Source: Druceiella hillmani
Lineage: Eukaryota; Arthropoda; Insecta; Lepidoptera; Hepialidae
Length of the DNA: 64,000 nucleotides
Direction: 5' to 3'
Assembly: GCA_039881145.1 (NCBI GenBank)
Contig: JAYKKI010000029.1
Location: 23,062,001 to 23,126,000, forward strand
Both the position numbers and the translations under genes were made by a program. Of this stretch, positions 21,927 through 33,866 are shown in pieces. Below the pieces are notes generated by a model, which worked only from the letters and a program-made list of their open reading frames with translations, was not told where the DNA came from and ran no database searches. Each line of letters starts with the position of its first letter. Within the stretch, counting starts at the first letter, position 1.

Positions 21927-24425
21927 AGTCGTTACTAATTTTAATAGGCGATTACAAAACGATGTTTTCCATCCGTCGCTCTTTAATATGATTTATGTGG
22001 CAGATTCCGTTTATTTTTGAATCCGCATGAAAGTGCGCGTTATTCTTACTCCATTAACGGCATCCGAAAAAGGAATAGGTGTAACATTTTGATGTTATAA
22101 GACAAATTTCCAATAAGTAAAGCATTTCTGATCAAAATATACCATTGGCTCTAAACGAAGAGCACAATGAAACACATGAAAAGGGTAACCTGCAAATGCA
22201 ATGAAATTACGACCATAGTCCACAATCTTATTATAAAAATTAACAAAAACAAATTATAAAAAGAGGAAAGAAAATATCTTCAAGAAATTTAGATAAAATA
22301 TCAGACGAAATCGTTTTAGAAGCGTTTCAACTTTTGTCCCAATATGCATAGTCACCATAGCCAGAAAAAACTCATTCCAATTTTGGCCTATGTAATATTT
22401 CCTTCATAGTTATGGCTTCACGGTATTTTGTATCATTATTTTGTATTTTGTTGTTCAATGGTGAGCATAGTATCTCAAAATGCTATATATCCGTCTATCC
22501 AAAATAGTTTTCGACCCCACCCTTAACTAGTTTTTCGTACAACCGATTTCCACATTCAAAACTATTTTTATCTATTTTTTTTTATTCCAATACCGTTGAG
22601 ATTTTTGCGTTCGTCCTCTTTTTTGTAAACATCTAGTATAAACATATCTTATTTAAAGTTTCTTTTTCCTACTATGTTATAAATACTTGGTCTTTGACAA
22701 TCTATTATTCAAAACTCACGATATAAAAATAATTTTCTGTCCAAATTTCGCGCTTTTAGCTTCAGTAATTTTGGGTCTGCTTTGACCAATCTGTCAACTA
22801 GAACATGTATTCATAGATAGAAAAATACATATAAAATTTTTCATTATGTTCATCTGTGTAAATTTGACATAGTAGAAAATATTTCATCATATATGTACTT
22901 TTATTTTCATTGTATCATAAAATTGATAAAAGTATATGATGTGAAGTAAATAGCACTTATCATAAAGGAAATTCATCACTTAGGATACGACTCCCATACA
23001 CTTCCAAAGTGAATAAATTTATATATTGACCCATAACTGAACGTCCAGAGCATGACGTGATTATAAACTGCGATGAGAGGTTAATTTGACTGCGTTAGGC
23101 AGTAATATAAAATAAACATAATCCATCATATGAATTACTCCATGGACACGCGGTTAACTATTATCAAGGTCTGAAAACTCGATTTATTTCTCAAAAAACA
23201 CTATAATAGGTAGACTTTTTCCATGCATAACCATATTCATAACATGAAAAAATTTTGCTTTCTTGTAATTTTTTCAATTATTTCCAAAATAAAATATTTT
23301 TACACACAACAACATGCACAGGTACATTATTTTTCAGCAAATATTTAAATCTACGAGCACCTGCATCGTTGTCGTTAAAGCTTATACTAAATGGTATAAA
23401 AGGAAGCTGAAAAAAAATTGGAAACATTAAGTATAATAAGCAGGGATTATAAAATAATATTCTTATAAAAATATTGGTTTTTAACCGGTATTTTTATCAG
23501 AAAATTAAAAATCATTGTATTAAAAATAGGTTAGTAGTTCGACACGACAAAATTTAAGAAAGCGACAGAAACAGAAAAGAGCTTCAAAACATCTGTCTGT
23601 AAAACTGTACCAACGTATAAACATTTATGCAGACATATGAAGTGATAATCATTTAGTTTTAGTATTAGATTTGGTTGAATTAAAAAACGAGAACCAATAT
23701 AAATATATTCGATATTAAAAGTAATTAAATTTACGATCACCGTTATTATGATTTCCAATCACCGTCATTATGATTTCCAATAATATTAGCAGATATGCAA
23801 TCATAAGTCATGATTTCCAGTAATTTTGCAGAATGTACAATGTATATGTAAAAGTACAATGTTTTAACGATCAATATTCATATCATAGTTCAAGGCATTT
23901 TTGGCGTCTTTCACATTGGGAAATAACATTTTAATGTGACTAAAATGATTGGTGAACCTATTACATACATAGGTAGGTCATCGAATAACGACGTTCATAA
24001 TTTACTTGCACATCTTTGTCCCACGCGATCATCGAAGAGCATGCATTCATAAATTATCAGTCCCGTATAGGCTTTAAATTTATCTTTATCCAACTATGCC
24101 GTTTTGTAAACTAATGAAATATTTATGAGAGTATTTTCTGTTATTTTTCAATTCAGTGCTATTGAGATATATTGAATATTAGTCTCTGTAGAAGTTTATA
24201 TTAATTTTTCTCGTCTGTAGATTTATTAATATCGTTTAATGTTACTAAATATTGCGAAACTTTTTGTCACGCATTGAATGCAATTACTCATAGAACACAA
24301 CTATACTAGAATCGCAATTTTACCGGTATATAATATTTATAACTATACGTTATATTTGAAAATAATCATCTATTAAGTTTGATGCCTCCGTTAGGTGTTA
24401 TTATATTATAAAAAATTGCTTCTGA
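21927..24425. other. AT-rich non-coding DNA
   Basis: No gene seen. A short duplicated phrase (CACCGTNATTATGATTTCCAA) lies near 23738-23780. Confidence 0.5.
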
Positions 24426-25440
24426 CGTTCAAAAAACCCGTCGCAAGTCGCACTACGAGGGTTATGGATATATTTGGACAATCATAAACGATTAAGGTTA
24501 CATAGTATGTCTATTAAACTATTTACAAGTATTAATTTAAAAAAAAAAATTAACGTATTGTAAAAACATAGTGCATATTTAAAAAAAATTATAAGATCTA
24601 GGATAACTGCTATTGTTTTCCTCTAATCTTTTAGTCAGGTTTAACCAACTCTGTTTTTATATTATTTTTGGTTCAGTACCTTCAAAGATAATGGAGGGGG
24701 GAAGGGATTGAATTTTCTATTTTTTCATATTTTAAAAATATCTTCTAAAACGTGCGATTTAAAGTTATGAAATTTGTTTCCTTGTCCATAACAATCCCTT
24801 TGAACTATACATAATATGATATTTAAGATGCATCCCATGACATTTAAAATGTAAAAAAAATCCTTACCTCCCCTTCAATTTCAATATGAAAATTAAAAAA
24901 TTTAGGTATTGCAATAGATGTATGTTAATAAAATGTATTATATGCTAAATTTAAAGTTTTAATGTAATATGAATTCTGGGAATATCAGCCGTGAATATAA
25001 CAAATGTAAATATACTATCTGCCATATCTTTCATAAGCATAAAAACATGATGTTTACTTGAAAAAATTTAACATCTAGAATTATCGCTATAGTTTTCCTA
25101 TAATCGTTGCCTAGGTTTCTTATAACTAATACTTTTCTAAAATTTTACTTTGAGCCGTTTTGAAAATATAGGTGGGAATACATTTTTTTGTTTAATTTTC
25201 AATGTGTATTTCAAGATATATATTAGATATAAAATTTAGAGAAAAAAAAAATTTGAGGCACTTGTAACAAATCCTTTTAAACGATACCTGAAGCTATATT
25301 TGGAAATTAAAAAAAATCATGTAATTAATTTGAATCCCCGTCCCCTAACATTTGCAACTTTATATTTTTGAACCTTATATATATTGATCAATTCAAAAAT
25401 ACGTAGTAGCGTAGTAGCGAGTGCAACTCGCTAAGTTTAT
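24425..25440 (+). repeat. GGTTCCGTA-type insect repeat, divergent
   Basis: Starts with AAACCCGTCGCAAGTCGCAC, TACGAGGGTT, close to the start of a widespread lepidopteran repeat (AAGTGCGAGT...CGAGGGTTCCGTA, from memory). It shares AGTATGTCTATTAAACTATT with 28850 and a looser match with 48770. At 25405-25430 GCGAGTGCAACTCGC suggests a second start in opposite orientation, so this may be two copies back to back. Confidence 0.5.
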
Positions 25441-26100
25441 ATGGACAAAATCTCTTGATGATATAGAACACCGTCACATGATGTTCCGCCATGTTTTATT
25501 TTTATTTTTTGCATAATTTCCCAATAAAATAGATTTAACATCAACCGGTAATTGTTGTTCTTTACTTTAAAAATTAACATCCCAAAAGACAGAGCCCCTA
25601 ACTTCTCTAACAGATAGAGAAACACATTTTTCTTTATTAACAAATACTGTCATTTTCCGACCATAATCCGTCTCTTGATTTCAGCGTTGTATCATATCTC
25701 ATCCCATTAGCTCAATTAGCTCAAAAAAAGGGCATTCTCTTTCGGATGTGCGATAACATCGTTGGAACTCTGTACGCCTATGTTTTTTGGAAGTGAATCT
25801 TTCTATTCAATCCATTAAACGTTACTACAGGAAATATTAAGAGTCTCAGTTACAAAGTGGATTGTTACACGTCTATTAGTAATAGATTCAATTCTCAACA
25901 ATTTTCTCATTTTTTTAGTAATGAACGTTTGGGACCTGATGGAGCGATTATTGCTTTTGCAGTCAGTTCTACTACTTTTGAATTCCGAAGTACAAAATGT
26001 AATGATCTAATATGACAAAGCATTGCCTTCTAAACTAGTTAGTAAGTATTGAATATATATCGGGTTAATTTTGTAAAAATTAATTATAATTTAATTTTTC
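25441..26100. other. Non-coding DNA
   Basis: No gene or element recognised. Confidence 0.5.
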
Positions 26101-26156
26101 ATAACTGAATGAAACTACGTGAGGTAATATTATTTCTGCTATATTTAAATTCTTTA

Positions 26157-26197
26157 CCACGACTTATGTTTCATTGTATGACAACATCTTCAGGTGG
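26157..26197 (-). ncRNA. Hammerhead-ribozyme-like motif, best-preserved copy
   Basis: On the minus strand, in order: CCAC; CUGAAGA (exact CUGANGA core); U; stem GUUGU/ACAAU with loop CAU; GAAA; a 2-bp AC/GU helix closing AUAA; the triplet GUC; then GUGG, which pairs fully with CCAC as helix I. This is the type I layout with a very short helix III, as described for Penelope-like elements. One departure is the unpaired U between the core and stem II. Activity is not implied. Confidence 0.5.
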
Positions 26198-26246
26198 GCA
26201 ATTTGTAAAGATTGCAGATTGATTTGTAAAGGTCATTACAAATTGG

Positions 26247-26287
26247 CCACCTGAAAATGTTATTATACAACGAAACCCAGGTTGTGG
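26247..26287 (+). ncRNA. Hammerhead-like motif, degenerate
   Basis: CCAC and GUGG (helix I) intact, core CUGAAAA (G8 changed to A), GAAA kept, cleavage triplet GUU. Partner of 26157-26197. Confidence 0.4.
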
Positions 26288-26529
26288 TAAAGAATTTAAA
26301 TAAAGTAGATATAATACTACATCACATAGTTTCATTTAGTTAGTAAGTCTTCAATAAAAATGGACATTTTTTTGTATTAAATATTTTATCACGTTGCAGA
26401 TATCAGTTTCATACATTTTTACCAAAAATTGCTACGACTTGTAGATTTTACAAAAATATTAAAGGATATTAACAATAAGTACGAATTGAATAAATTACGT
26501 TTACTGAATTATGAATTAAATTAATGCGA

Positions 26530-26615
26530 TGGTAAATTACTATAAATACACCATTTGGAAAATGGTATTATTATTGCTATAAATATACCATTTGGAAAAT
26601 GGTATGATTTACCTC
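26530..26615. repeat. Short tandem pair with ACCATTTGGAAAATGGT
   Basis: The phrase CTATAAATA(C/T)ACCATTTGG, AAAATGGTAT occurs twice (near 26538 and 26577). Each unit is itself palindromic (ACCATTT/AAATGGT). Confidence 0.85.
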
Positions 26616-27040
26616 GACTTTTTTACTTTTTTATTTACTTAATTCTTTTTTTTGCAAATAAGTATAATAAATCAAAAATCATTTTGTTGAAAATGAGTAG
26701 TGTTTTAAACCTCACTGGCTAACATTGACATTTTATCGATTCCAGATAATGATAATAGTTCGTTCTCAAATTTAATGTTGAACTTTTTTTTGAAACAAAT
26801 AAATTTCATATTTGTTTTCCTATTGGTCTAAATACTTTTCCTATTCCCAAATTTTAAGAAAAATCTTCAGGAAGAATGATTCCATAACGATATTCATTAA
26901 TATAGGCCATAAACAAAGGTGTTGAAAATAAATAAAACAATGGTATTATTATGAAAGTTATTTAAGTTAATTATTTGATCTAATAAAATAACTTCAACAT
27001 TAATGCATATAAATTGGATATGGTCTTTAATTAAGAGAGA
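26616..27040. other. AT-rich non-coding DNA
   Basis: Nothing recognised. Confidence 0.5.
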
Positions 27041-27200
27041 TATATATGTATACTATTCTATGCAGAGCGCACATCTTTTCAAAGTGAGCGCATATATCTT
27101 TGATTTGAAATTTATTAGCCCAACGAATTTGTCAACATAAAATCTCTTCTAAAAGTTTAAACTTTACAATGAATATTAGTTGAGCGCTTTTGTATGAATG
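27041..27200 (-). mobile_element. Penelope-like fragment, inverted relative to 36600-36750
   Basis: The reverse complement matches 36605-36750: CATACAAAAGCGCTC, TAAAGTTTAAACTTTT, AATAAATTTCAAATCAAAGA and GCGCTCACTTTGAAAAGATG blocks in order. Since 36600-36750 follows a Penelope-like reading frame, this is probably the same family in the other direction. Confidence 0.45.
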
Positions 27201-27719
27201 AGCTGATATAGAATGATGATAGAGAATGAATATGAATAGATGATAGAGATGAATAGATGATAGAGAACAAAAAACATGACAAACAATTCCAAATACACGC
27301 ACGACTTTCTTTAAGCCTCTATTTGTTCTTTTTGTGCCAATGTCAGAAAAAGAAGAAATAGCGTCTTATAGAAATACAGCACAAATATTTCTGGTGATAA
27401 GTAGTAGAATTTTTAGGATTTTTAAAGAACGTTATAACAATAAATGTTCTGATTCTACATTTGACAATTAACAGTAACTGGGAAGGAAGAAAGCCTCTAC
27501 CTGCTCCGACGACATATTTATATTTTTGTGCGTAGTACTTACATAAAGAGGGATTTTTCTAGATGTTTATCATTTCGTATTGATTTTGGGCAATCTACAG
27601 TTTTGTCTAATATCGAAGAAATTAAATCTAATGACAAGTATATTCAAATTTTTACTAGTACACTCAACTAAGTTGTTTGATTGATTATGTGTTCTTGATC
27701 AATCCTGTTCTTTTCAATT

Positions 27720-28250
27720 AGGCGCACATGTGTCACCAAACTTCTTTAGTAGTACACTAAAACTCTCTTTATTACAAAAAAAAATAAATCCCACAGTATC
27801 CATTTGTTAAAAATGTGTAGAATGGATTTTTTAACATGAAGCCAACATTATTTTGTTATTTTAAAATATGTTAAAATTAGTCCAAAATGAAAATAAGGAA
27901 GCATTTATTTTTTATAAAATTTCTAGCAATTAGACAAACACGTCTCACCAAACTTAACGCCGAGCTAGGATATTACAAAAAGTAGTTTAAGATTACTTGA
28001 TACATCGGTTACTAAAAAAAGTTTGACATCATCTGGTCTATTATGAGATGATCTCAAACTCTCTTTATTAAATTTTTACTCCACGTCAATATTACAAGAA
28101 AGAATAAATCCCACAGTATCCGTTTGTTGAAAATGTGTATAATGAAATTTTTTACATGACACCAACATTATTTTGTTGTTTTAAAATATATTTAAATTAG
28201 TCCAAAATGAAATAACGAAGCATTTATTTTTTCTAAAATGTCTAGTAATT
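27720..28250. repeat. Direct duplication with period of about 297 bp
   Basis: The blocks AAACTCTCTTTATTA, AATAAATCCCACAGTATCC, CCAACATTATTTTGTT and TTAGTCCAAAATGAAA appear at about 27760-27905 and again at 28057-28210. A second shared phrase, the CACCAAACTT block, lies near 27735 and 27945. Confidence 0.85.
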
Positions 28251-28829
28251 CATTAAATATATAATTTTCGTAAGAGTTAAAATATTTTTAAAATTCTTTG
28301 CTGTATATGGTTCCTTCAATAGCAAAAACATTTTTGACTTATTAAAATTAGTTTACTGAATAACATTAGAAGAATACATGTTATGTTAATTAGTAAAAGT
28401 ACGACAATAAATTACAGAAAATAACGTTTCAGAAATCAGTTCTTAAAAATTAGATCATTTAACTGATAAACAACTTATTTGCCTACGATATCCTCTCAGC
28501 TTATATACCGAGCACTAAACAGATATTTTAAAGCACTAAAAGATATTTTATCTGTGTACGGATAAAACAATCGACACAATGTGCCATGGCGGGTTATTTA
28601 TGGCTAGAATATCGCTAAGGGCTTTCTTCGCACGAAACAAATAATTATACCTATGCACATTTTAGGGCAGACAACAGTAATTATTCATATAAACAATTAA
28701 ACCACAGTATATTAGTAGCAAAAATAATAAATATTTGCAACATATACTATTTTATATTTTACATTACAAATAATTTTATTAATTACTTTCTAAAAGGCGG
28801 CCTTACAAATTTTGGTACTTATTAACCTT

Positions 28830-29600
28830 TAAAGAGTGTATACACGTAGTATGTCTATTAAACTATTTACAAATATTAATACGTCATAATATTTACGTCG
28901 TGAAAACGACGTAAATGTAATGTTTATAATATCTTTTCCAAGCGTAAAAACATCCATTCCAGGCGTAAACACATGTTTAGATAATATTATTTCCTACCGT
29001 GTAAAAATATAAAAATATTGCCTAGTATATATTTCACAGACATAACGAATATACATTTTAAAATAGTAAATTATTTCTGCAGTTGATTTAAGTCAATTGT
29101 TACCATGAACTTTTTACAGACTCACCTACAAGTCACAAGTCGGTCCATTATTATTTATAACCTGGTAGAGCCTATTTATCTATGATAATTTCCTTTTTAA
29201 TTTCGTTATACACACTATTATTCTAAATACTTTTCAAATATTTAAAAATAGATGTTTATCTGGGAGGAGATAGAGACATGTAACTATAAATAAATTACCA
29301 CTTAATAATTCGCAACCGGATCCCTGTATCGAAAAAGTTTTCAGGACGTACCTGCAATATATTTGAAAAATAACCTAAAACTATACCTTACACAATGGAG
29401 TATTTGAAAAAAATCACCCCCATTTTACATGTAGTGGAAGTACTCTGAACCCCATTCATTTTCTAACTGTAGATGTCATAAATATACCAAATATCAGCTT
29501 TATAGCATTAATAGTCCGCAAGTAAAACGGCTACGAGATACAGAGGGACAGATGACAAAATTATAAGGGTTCCTAGTTTGACTACGGAACCCTAAAAAGT
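28830..29600 (+). repeat. GGTTCCGTA-type repeat inside the left arm
   Basis: Shares AGTATGTCTATTAAACTATT with 24505. It ends with CTACGGAACCCTAAAAAGT, preceded by a CGAGATACAGAGGGACAGA phrase, the typical ending of this lepidopteran-type family. The mirror copy lies at about 35080-35860. Confidence 0.55.
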
Positions 29601-30404
29601 ATTTTATGTACATAAATAAACGGAAATGTTCATAATATTTTACAAGTAAATTAAATATTTGATAATTTATTATATTTTATGGTGGAAATAAGAGTATTAT
29701 AGAGATGTGATAGGTGGATGTAATCGCTATTTCTTAAAAATGAAATTGAGCGCGGTACTCAATTTCATGTGTTAGTCATATTTCAAAAAATTTTGATGAT
29801 AAGGACGGGTAGTCACTAATTAAAGCTGTTCATTAATTAATATCCAGATACTGACTCTTGTACTGTACATAGTAAGAGTACATCATCATTTTTACTTTTT
29901 TTCATATTTAACATGTACATAATATGCAGTATTCACTCTCGGAAAATTGTAAGATATAGTCGGTAAGCACGTCTTACTATCTTCTCTTTGACGAATTTAA
30001 AATTCTTCTCGGAGACAGACAACCATTATAAGAGTAAGCCTGTAATAATGTGACATCAATTCAGTATTCCAGTAGACTACGTTTTAAAGTATTCTGTAGT
30101 ATTTGTGATGAATTAGATTACGCTTGAGAGATATCATTCTTGCGATATTTCGATGTAATTATGGATGACCACTTCCCATTTCATAACTCTTTGATCGCAA
30201 TTCGCTAGAAGATCTGTAAGTTGCCGGAATTTTTCAAGCGAATTTCCGCGATTTTTCAAATAAAAGTGTTATTTACTTAACTGTCTAGTCGTACGTAATA
30301 TTCTTGAAACGATGGGCATGTGGTATGTCGTATGAAACTACTTATCGGATCGGATGTAATTCCTTTCAATTTGGACGACAAATGTTTTTGAACTGTTTTA
30401 AGAA

Positions 30405-30475
30405 TTATCGTCGCCATGGTGTGTTGGGCTGATCACGAGGCATACGCTCTTTGCACGGCGTACCGCAGGGACAAT
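30405..30475 (+). mobile_element. Truncated tRNA-like SINE in the left arm
   Basis: GGTGTGTTG, GCATACGCTCTTT, ACGGCGTACC and CAGGGAC match the first part of the right-arm SINE (34130-34190 read on the minus strand). The B-box half is missing: about 75-90 bases are deleted before AATAAAGTCACC. Confidence 0.6.
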
Positions 30476-30958
30476 AAAGTCACCACATGTATCATTTAGA
30501 TAGTGTCAAGTATAAAGTAAATAAATGTGAGAATTGCTTTTTTGAAAAAAAACATGAGAATTGCTTTTTCATGATTTTTTTTAAATTACTCCTTAATTAC
30601 GGTGATATCCCTTCGATGTTATGTTTGGTAACACTTTGTGCTCCTGGTTGTATGAGATTTTATTTTATTTATATAAAATACTGCATGAATATACTGCAAA
30701 GTTCACATAGTATTAAAGCAGTATTATAATTAACGCAGTAAGACGAGCTCAGTCTTCATAATTTATTTTGCTGTAGTGATCGTTTCAGGAATTCAATTAT
30801 GGATCTGTTTGGTAGTTCACGAAATAGTTAGTCTGATGTTAATTTAATTTGCCATGCATTTTTAATTTTTTTCTTCATCATTGCTTTTACTGCAATCTGA
30901 GTATTACACTTTGTCTATTTGTTTATCTGGTATTTGCATTTCGTAACCATTTTCACTT

Positions 30959-30991
30959 CGTAACCATGTTTCATCGCCATACATGGTTACG
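30959..30991. repeat. Perfect 11-bp hairpin
   Basis: Arms CGTAACCATGT and ACATGGTTACG with an 11-base loop. A related but non-pairing copy of the sequence (CGTAACCATTTTCACTTCGT) recurs at 31410-31430. It lies in the spacer of the palindrome. Confidence 0.85.
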
Positions 30992-31009
30992 AAATATATA
31001 TAAGATTGA

Positions 31010-31117
31010 ATCTTTACAAATTGCCTACATGAAGATGTTGTCATACAACGAAACCTAGGTCGTGGTAAAGAATTTAAATAAAGTAGAAATAATACTACAT
31101 CACGTAGTTTCATTTAG
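31010..31117 (+). mobile_element. Penelope-like pseudo-LTR fragment in the palindrome spacer
   Basis: Single-arm copy: AATCTTTACAAATTGCC, a hammerhead-like core, TGGTAAAGAATTTAAATAAA, then AATAATACTACATCACGTAG and TTTCATTTAGTTGAG. It has no inverted partner here. Confidence 0.5.
31025..31065 (+). ncRNA. Hammerhead-like motif
   Basis: Core AUGAAGA (C3 changed to A), stem GUUGU/ACAAC, GAAA, ACC/GGU helix III, intact GUC triplet, then GUGG pairing in part with CUAC. Confidence 0.4.
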
Positions 31118-32044
31118 TTGAGAAAAAAATTAGCTATATTTCTTTTATTTATCTGGCGAAAAAACGCACTGCAAGCACACATTGCATTTTGTTTGCTCTT
31201 TTAAACATGTATTGATAATGATGTTCTAATTTTTTGAGTTATATTGCCCTTATGTTCATTGACAAAATATTTTTGTTCTATCTTTCTATTGCTAATAGGC
31301 TATATGAGCAGTAATCGCTCCAATGATTTCTAAACTAAAGCCCGTTTAATGAGTCTTTCGACCCACTGACAGGCAAATATATATCTCGATAATGTTAGCT
31401 GTATATATTTCGTAACCATTTTCACTTCGTGACCACGTTTCATCGCCATACATCACACACCAAATACCAAAACATAACAAAAAACAATTCGACAATTTAA
31501 AAGGAATCTTGCCGGCAAGTCATCGATTACTTCCAAAGGTCATTCGAGCGCCGCTCATGCTTAATGAGATAATGTTTACTAAAATTAGTATGTGAATTTA
31601 TACAATCAAACCGCGTTACCTTAATACGGCTAAGTCCTTGACATTTGTGTCCATCGTTCCTTTACACAACATGCCAATTGTTGGTCCGGTGTTGAATTTT
31701 GTACATAATTTTAACAAATTATTGAAAGCTGTTTAGGCATTTCATCGTGTGGCAGTTCAAATGGAAAAGTAGCTTTTCAAATGATTGTTTTTTTACACAG
31801 TTGAAAGTACCTCTAAAGAGTGACGTCTTTAGCTTATTAATTAATGTGGACGATTCCTTAGAAATTAAGAATAAATAGTGTAATACAGGTGAAAATTGAT
31901 AAATTTCTTGAATTCGTTGATAATTCCGCCTCAATATCTACCTTCATCTAATTTATTAGAGGACTATAAAGAATCTTTAGATATATTTATTTATCTCTTA
32001 TCTATTAAAAACCTAACTTCCAACTTACAGATTGCCACAAATCG
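31118..32044. other. Palindrome spacer, non-coding
   Basis: AT-rich, with a second copy of the GTAACCATTTTCACTTCGT phrase at about 31410 and nothing coding. Confidence 0.5.
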
Positions 32045-32335
32045 TTGGATATGTGCAAATACCAGATAAACAAATAGACAAAGTACTACCTCAGAGTGTA
32101 GGAAAAGCAATAATGAAGAAAACAAATAAAAAACTCATAGTAACTTAAATTAACATCAGACTAACTAATTCGTGAACTACCAAACAATTCCATAATTGAA
32201 TTCCTGAAGCGATCACTACAGCAAAATAAATTGTCAAGACTGAGCTCGTCTTCCCGCGTTGATTAATGCACGTGCTTTATTACTATGTGAACTTTGCAGT
32301 ATATTCACGCAATATTTTAGATAGATAAACAAAAC
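32045..32335 (-). repeat. Right arm of palindrome, inner part
   Basis: Reverse complement of 30672-30950. Shared blocks are CAAATACCAGATAAACAAAT, GAATTCCTGAAGCGATCACT, AAGACTGAGCTCGTCTT and GTGAACTTTGCAGTATATTC. Confidence 0.85.
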
Positions 32336-33866
32336 TGTGCAGTCAGAGGCCCCCGTCAGCAACGAAGTTCCTTACATTATTTTTTCAACTCTAAACAAGT
32401 ACTTTAATGAAATAGTAAAAAACAAGTTTTCATTTAATGTTGCATTGTCTTCGGCTCGTTGTATAAATTATACCTGGCAAGATTCAATGTTTCATTTTGT
32501 TGTAGGTACTTTTTCTTTTTGATTCTATCGAAATTGTTGTTGATATTGTGCGTTTGTTTTTGGTATATTTTTCACACTCTGAAGTTGATTTTGGATTTTT
32601 TTCTCCTCCGATACTCTTTTTGACGCTGAGTATGTCATTTCACTATTATTTCTGTGTAACGCATGTAAATAGTAAACACTCGAATCAAGTTTATATTACA
32701 TGTATGTAAACAGTAAATACTTGTATTAAGTTATATGATTTATTAACTTACTTGTCTAAGTTTGCATCATTTACAATTGCTGCAGTTGGTGTTTCTCGAC
32801 TTTTCATTATAAAATTGCAATAATGGCACAATATAAACCCAAAATACTTAAAATTAATAAATTACAATAAATTGTTAGCATATTCATTTATCTTCATTGT
32901 TAATTAAACTTTATTTAGACTGTCTGATGAAATTAAAAAAAAAATTTAGAATAGTAAAATTTTATATTAAAATTAATTTTCAAATAAAATTTAAATAATT
33001 CATATTAAAATTTAAGGATTTTAAAATTAAAATATTTTTATTTTAATTATTTCAAAATTGAATTAATTTTAAAATGAAATTTTATTGTTCTAAAAATTAA
33101 TTTTTTTCTTATTTTATTATTTTCAAATTTATTTATTAAATCAATCAAATTTAAAGTTAATTTTAAGTTTAAATTTAATTATTTTTAATGTTAATATTAC
33201 ATAATTTATATTTTTTTAAGTTTAGTTATTCTAATTTGTTTAATAAATTAATCAAATTTAAAATTACTTTTAGAATTAAATTTAGTTATATTAAAAACTA
33301 AAACTTATTTACTTTTATTTTAATTATTTCATTTTAAAGTAAATGAATATAACGAATTGTTAAATTTACTGAAACAATCTAAATAGAGTTTAATTAATTG
33401 TAATTTATTAATTTTAAGTATTTAATAAATAATAAAGTTATAATGAATATAAAGTAATTTGCCGAAATGTTTTTGTAATTTATAAATTTTTAATATTTAG
33501 TAAATGATATACCAATAATTTATAATGCAAATAAATACATATTGGATGATGTCTGGCAGATGATTGGCTTAGAATAGAAAGCCAGTAGAAAAAAAAATAT
33601 AAGTTTAAATAATAGTTACACGCTATATAACCAAAGATAAAGATAGATAAAGACAGTTACACGTGTTTAGGACAGGTTATACAGCTGAATGCTTGCTCTT
33701 CAAATGTCGATACTCGCACGAACACACACACATACAACCGTATATAATAGAAAGAAACAGAGAGAAAGAGAGGGAAAGGTCACCTGGAGGAAGCATAACG
33801 CTTTTTCCTTACGTGATGATTTCTGCCAGTTCGCCCTACTGTAAGCCGCGTAAAAGAACTTTGTTC
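32336..33866. other. 1.5-kb AT-rich block interrupting the right arm
   Basis: Has no counterpart in the left arm, where the flanking matches are contiguous at 30665-30672. From 32920 to 33540 the composition is extremely AT-rich, made of AAATTAAAATTTAA-type words. A purine-rich GAGA patch lies near 33755. No terminal repeats or frames were identified. Confidence 0.6.

Larger units (their letters stand above)
26105..26340. mobile_element. Penelope-like pseudo-LTR fragments, head-to-head (second locus)
   Basis: The same inverted arrangement as 21690-21926. The left arm on the minus strand and the right arm on the plus strand both read outward through TGGTAAAGAATTTAAAT, AATAATA and ACGTAGTTTCATT. 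The spacer is about 45 bases (26198-26246). Each arm's inner end carries a hammerhead-like core. Confidence 0.5.
28722..30950 (+). repeat. Left arm of a 7.3-kb imperfect palindrome
   Basis: Reads as the approximate reverse complement of 32045-32335 (inner part, 30672-30950) and 33867-35995 (outer part, 28722-30665). Checked blocks include CATATACTATTTTATATTTT, CTAGTATATATTTCACAGAC, GATCCCTGTATCG, CACCCCCATTTTACATGTAG, GATTACGCTTGAGAGAT and GACGAGCTCAGTCTT. Divergence looks like about 10 percent by eye. It contains a GGTTCCGTA-type repeat and a truncated SINE. No transposase frame was recognised in it. Confidence 0.85.
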
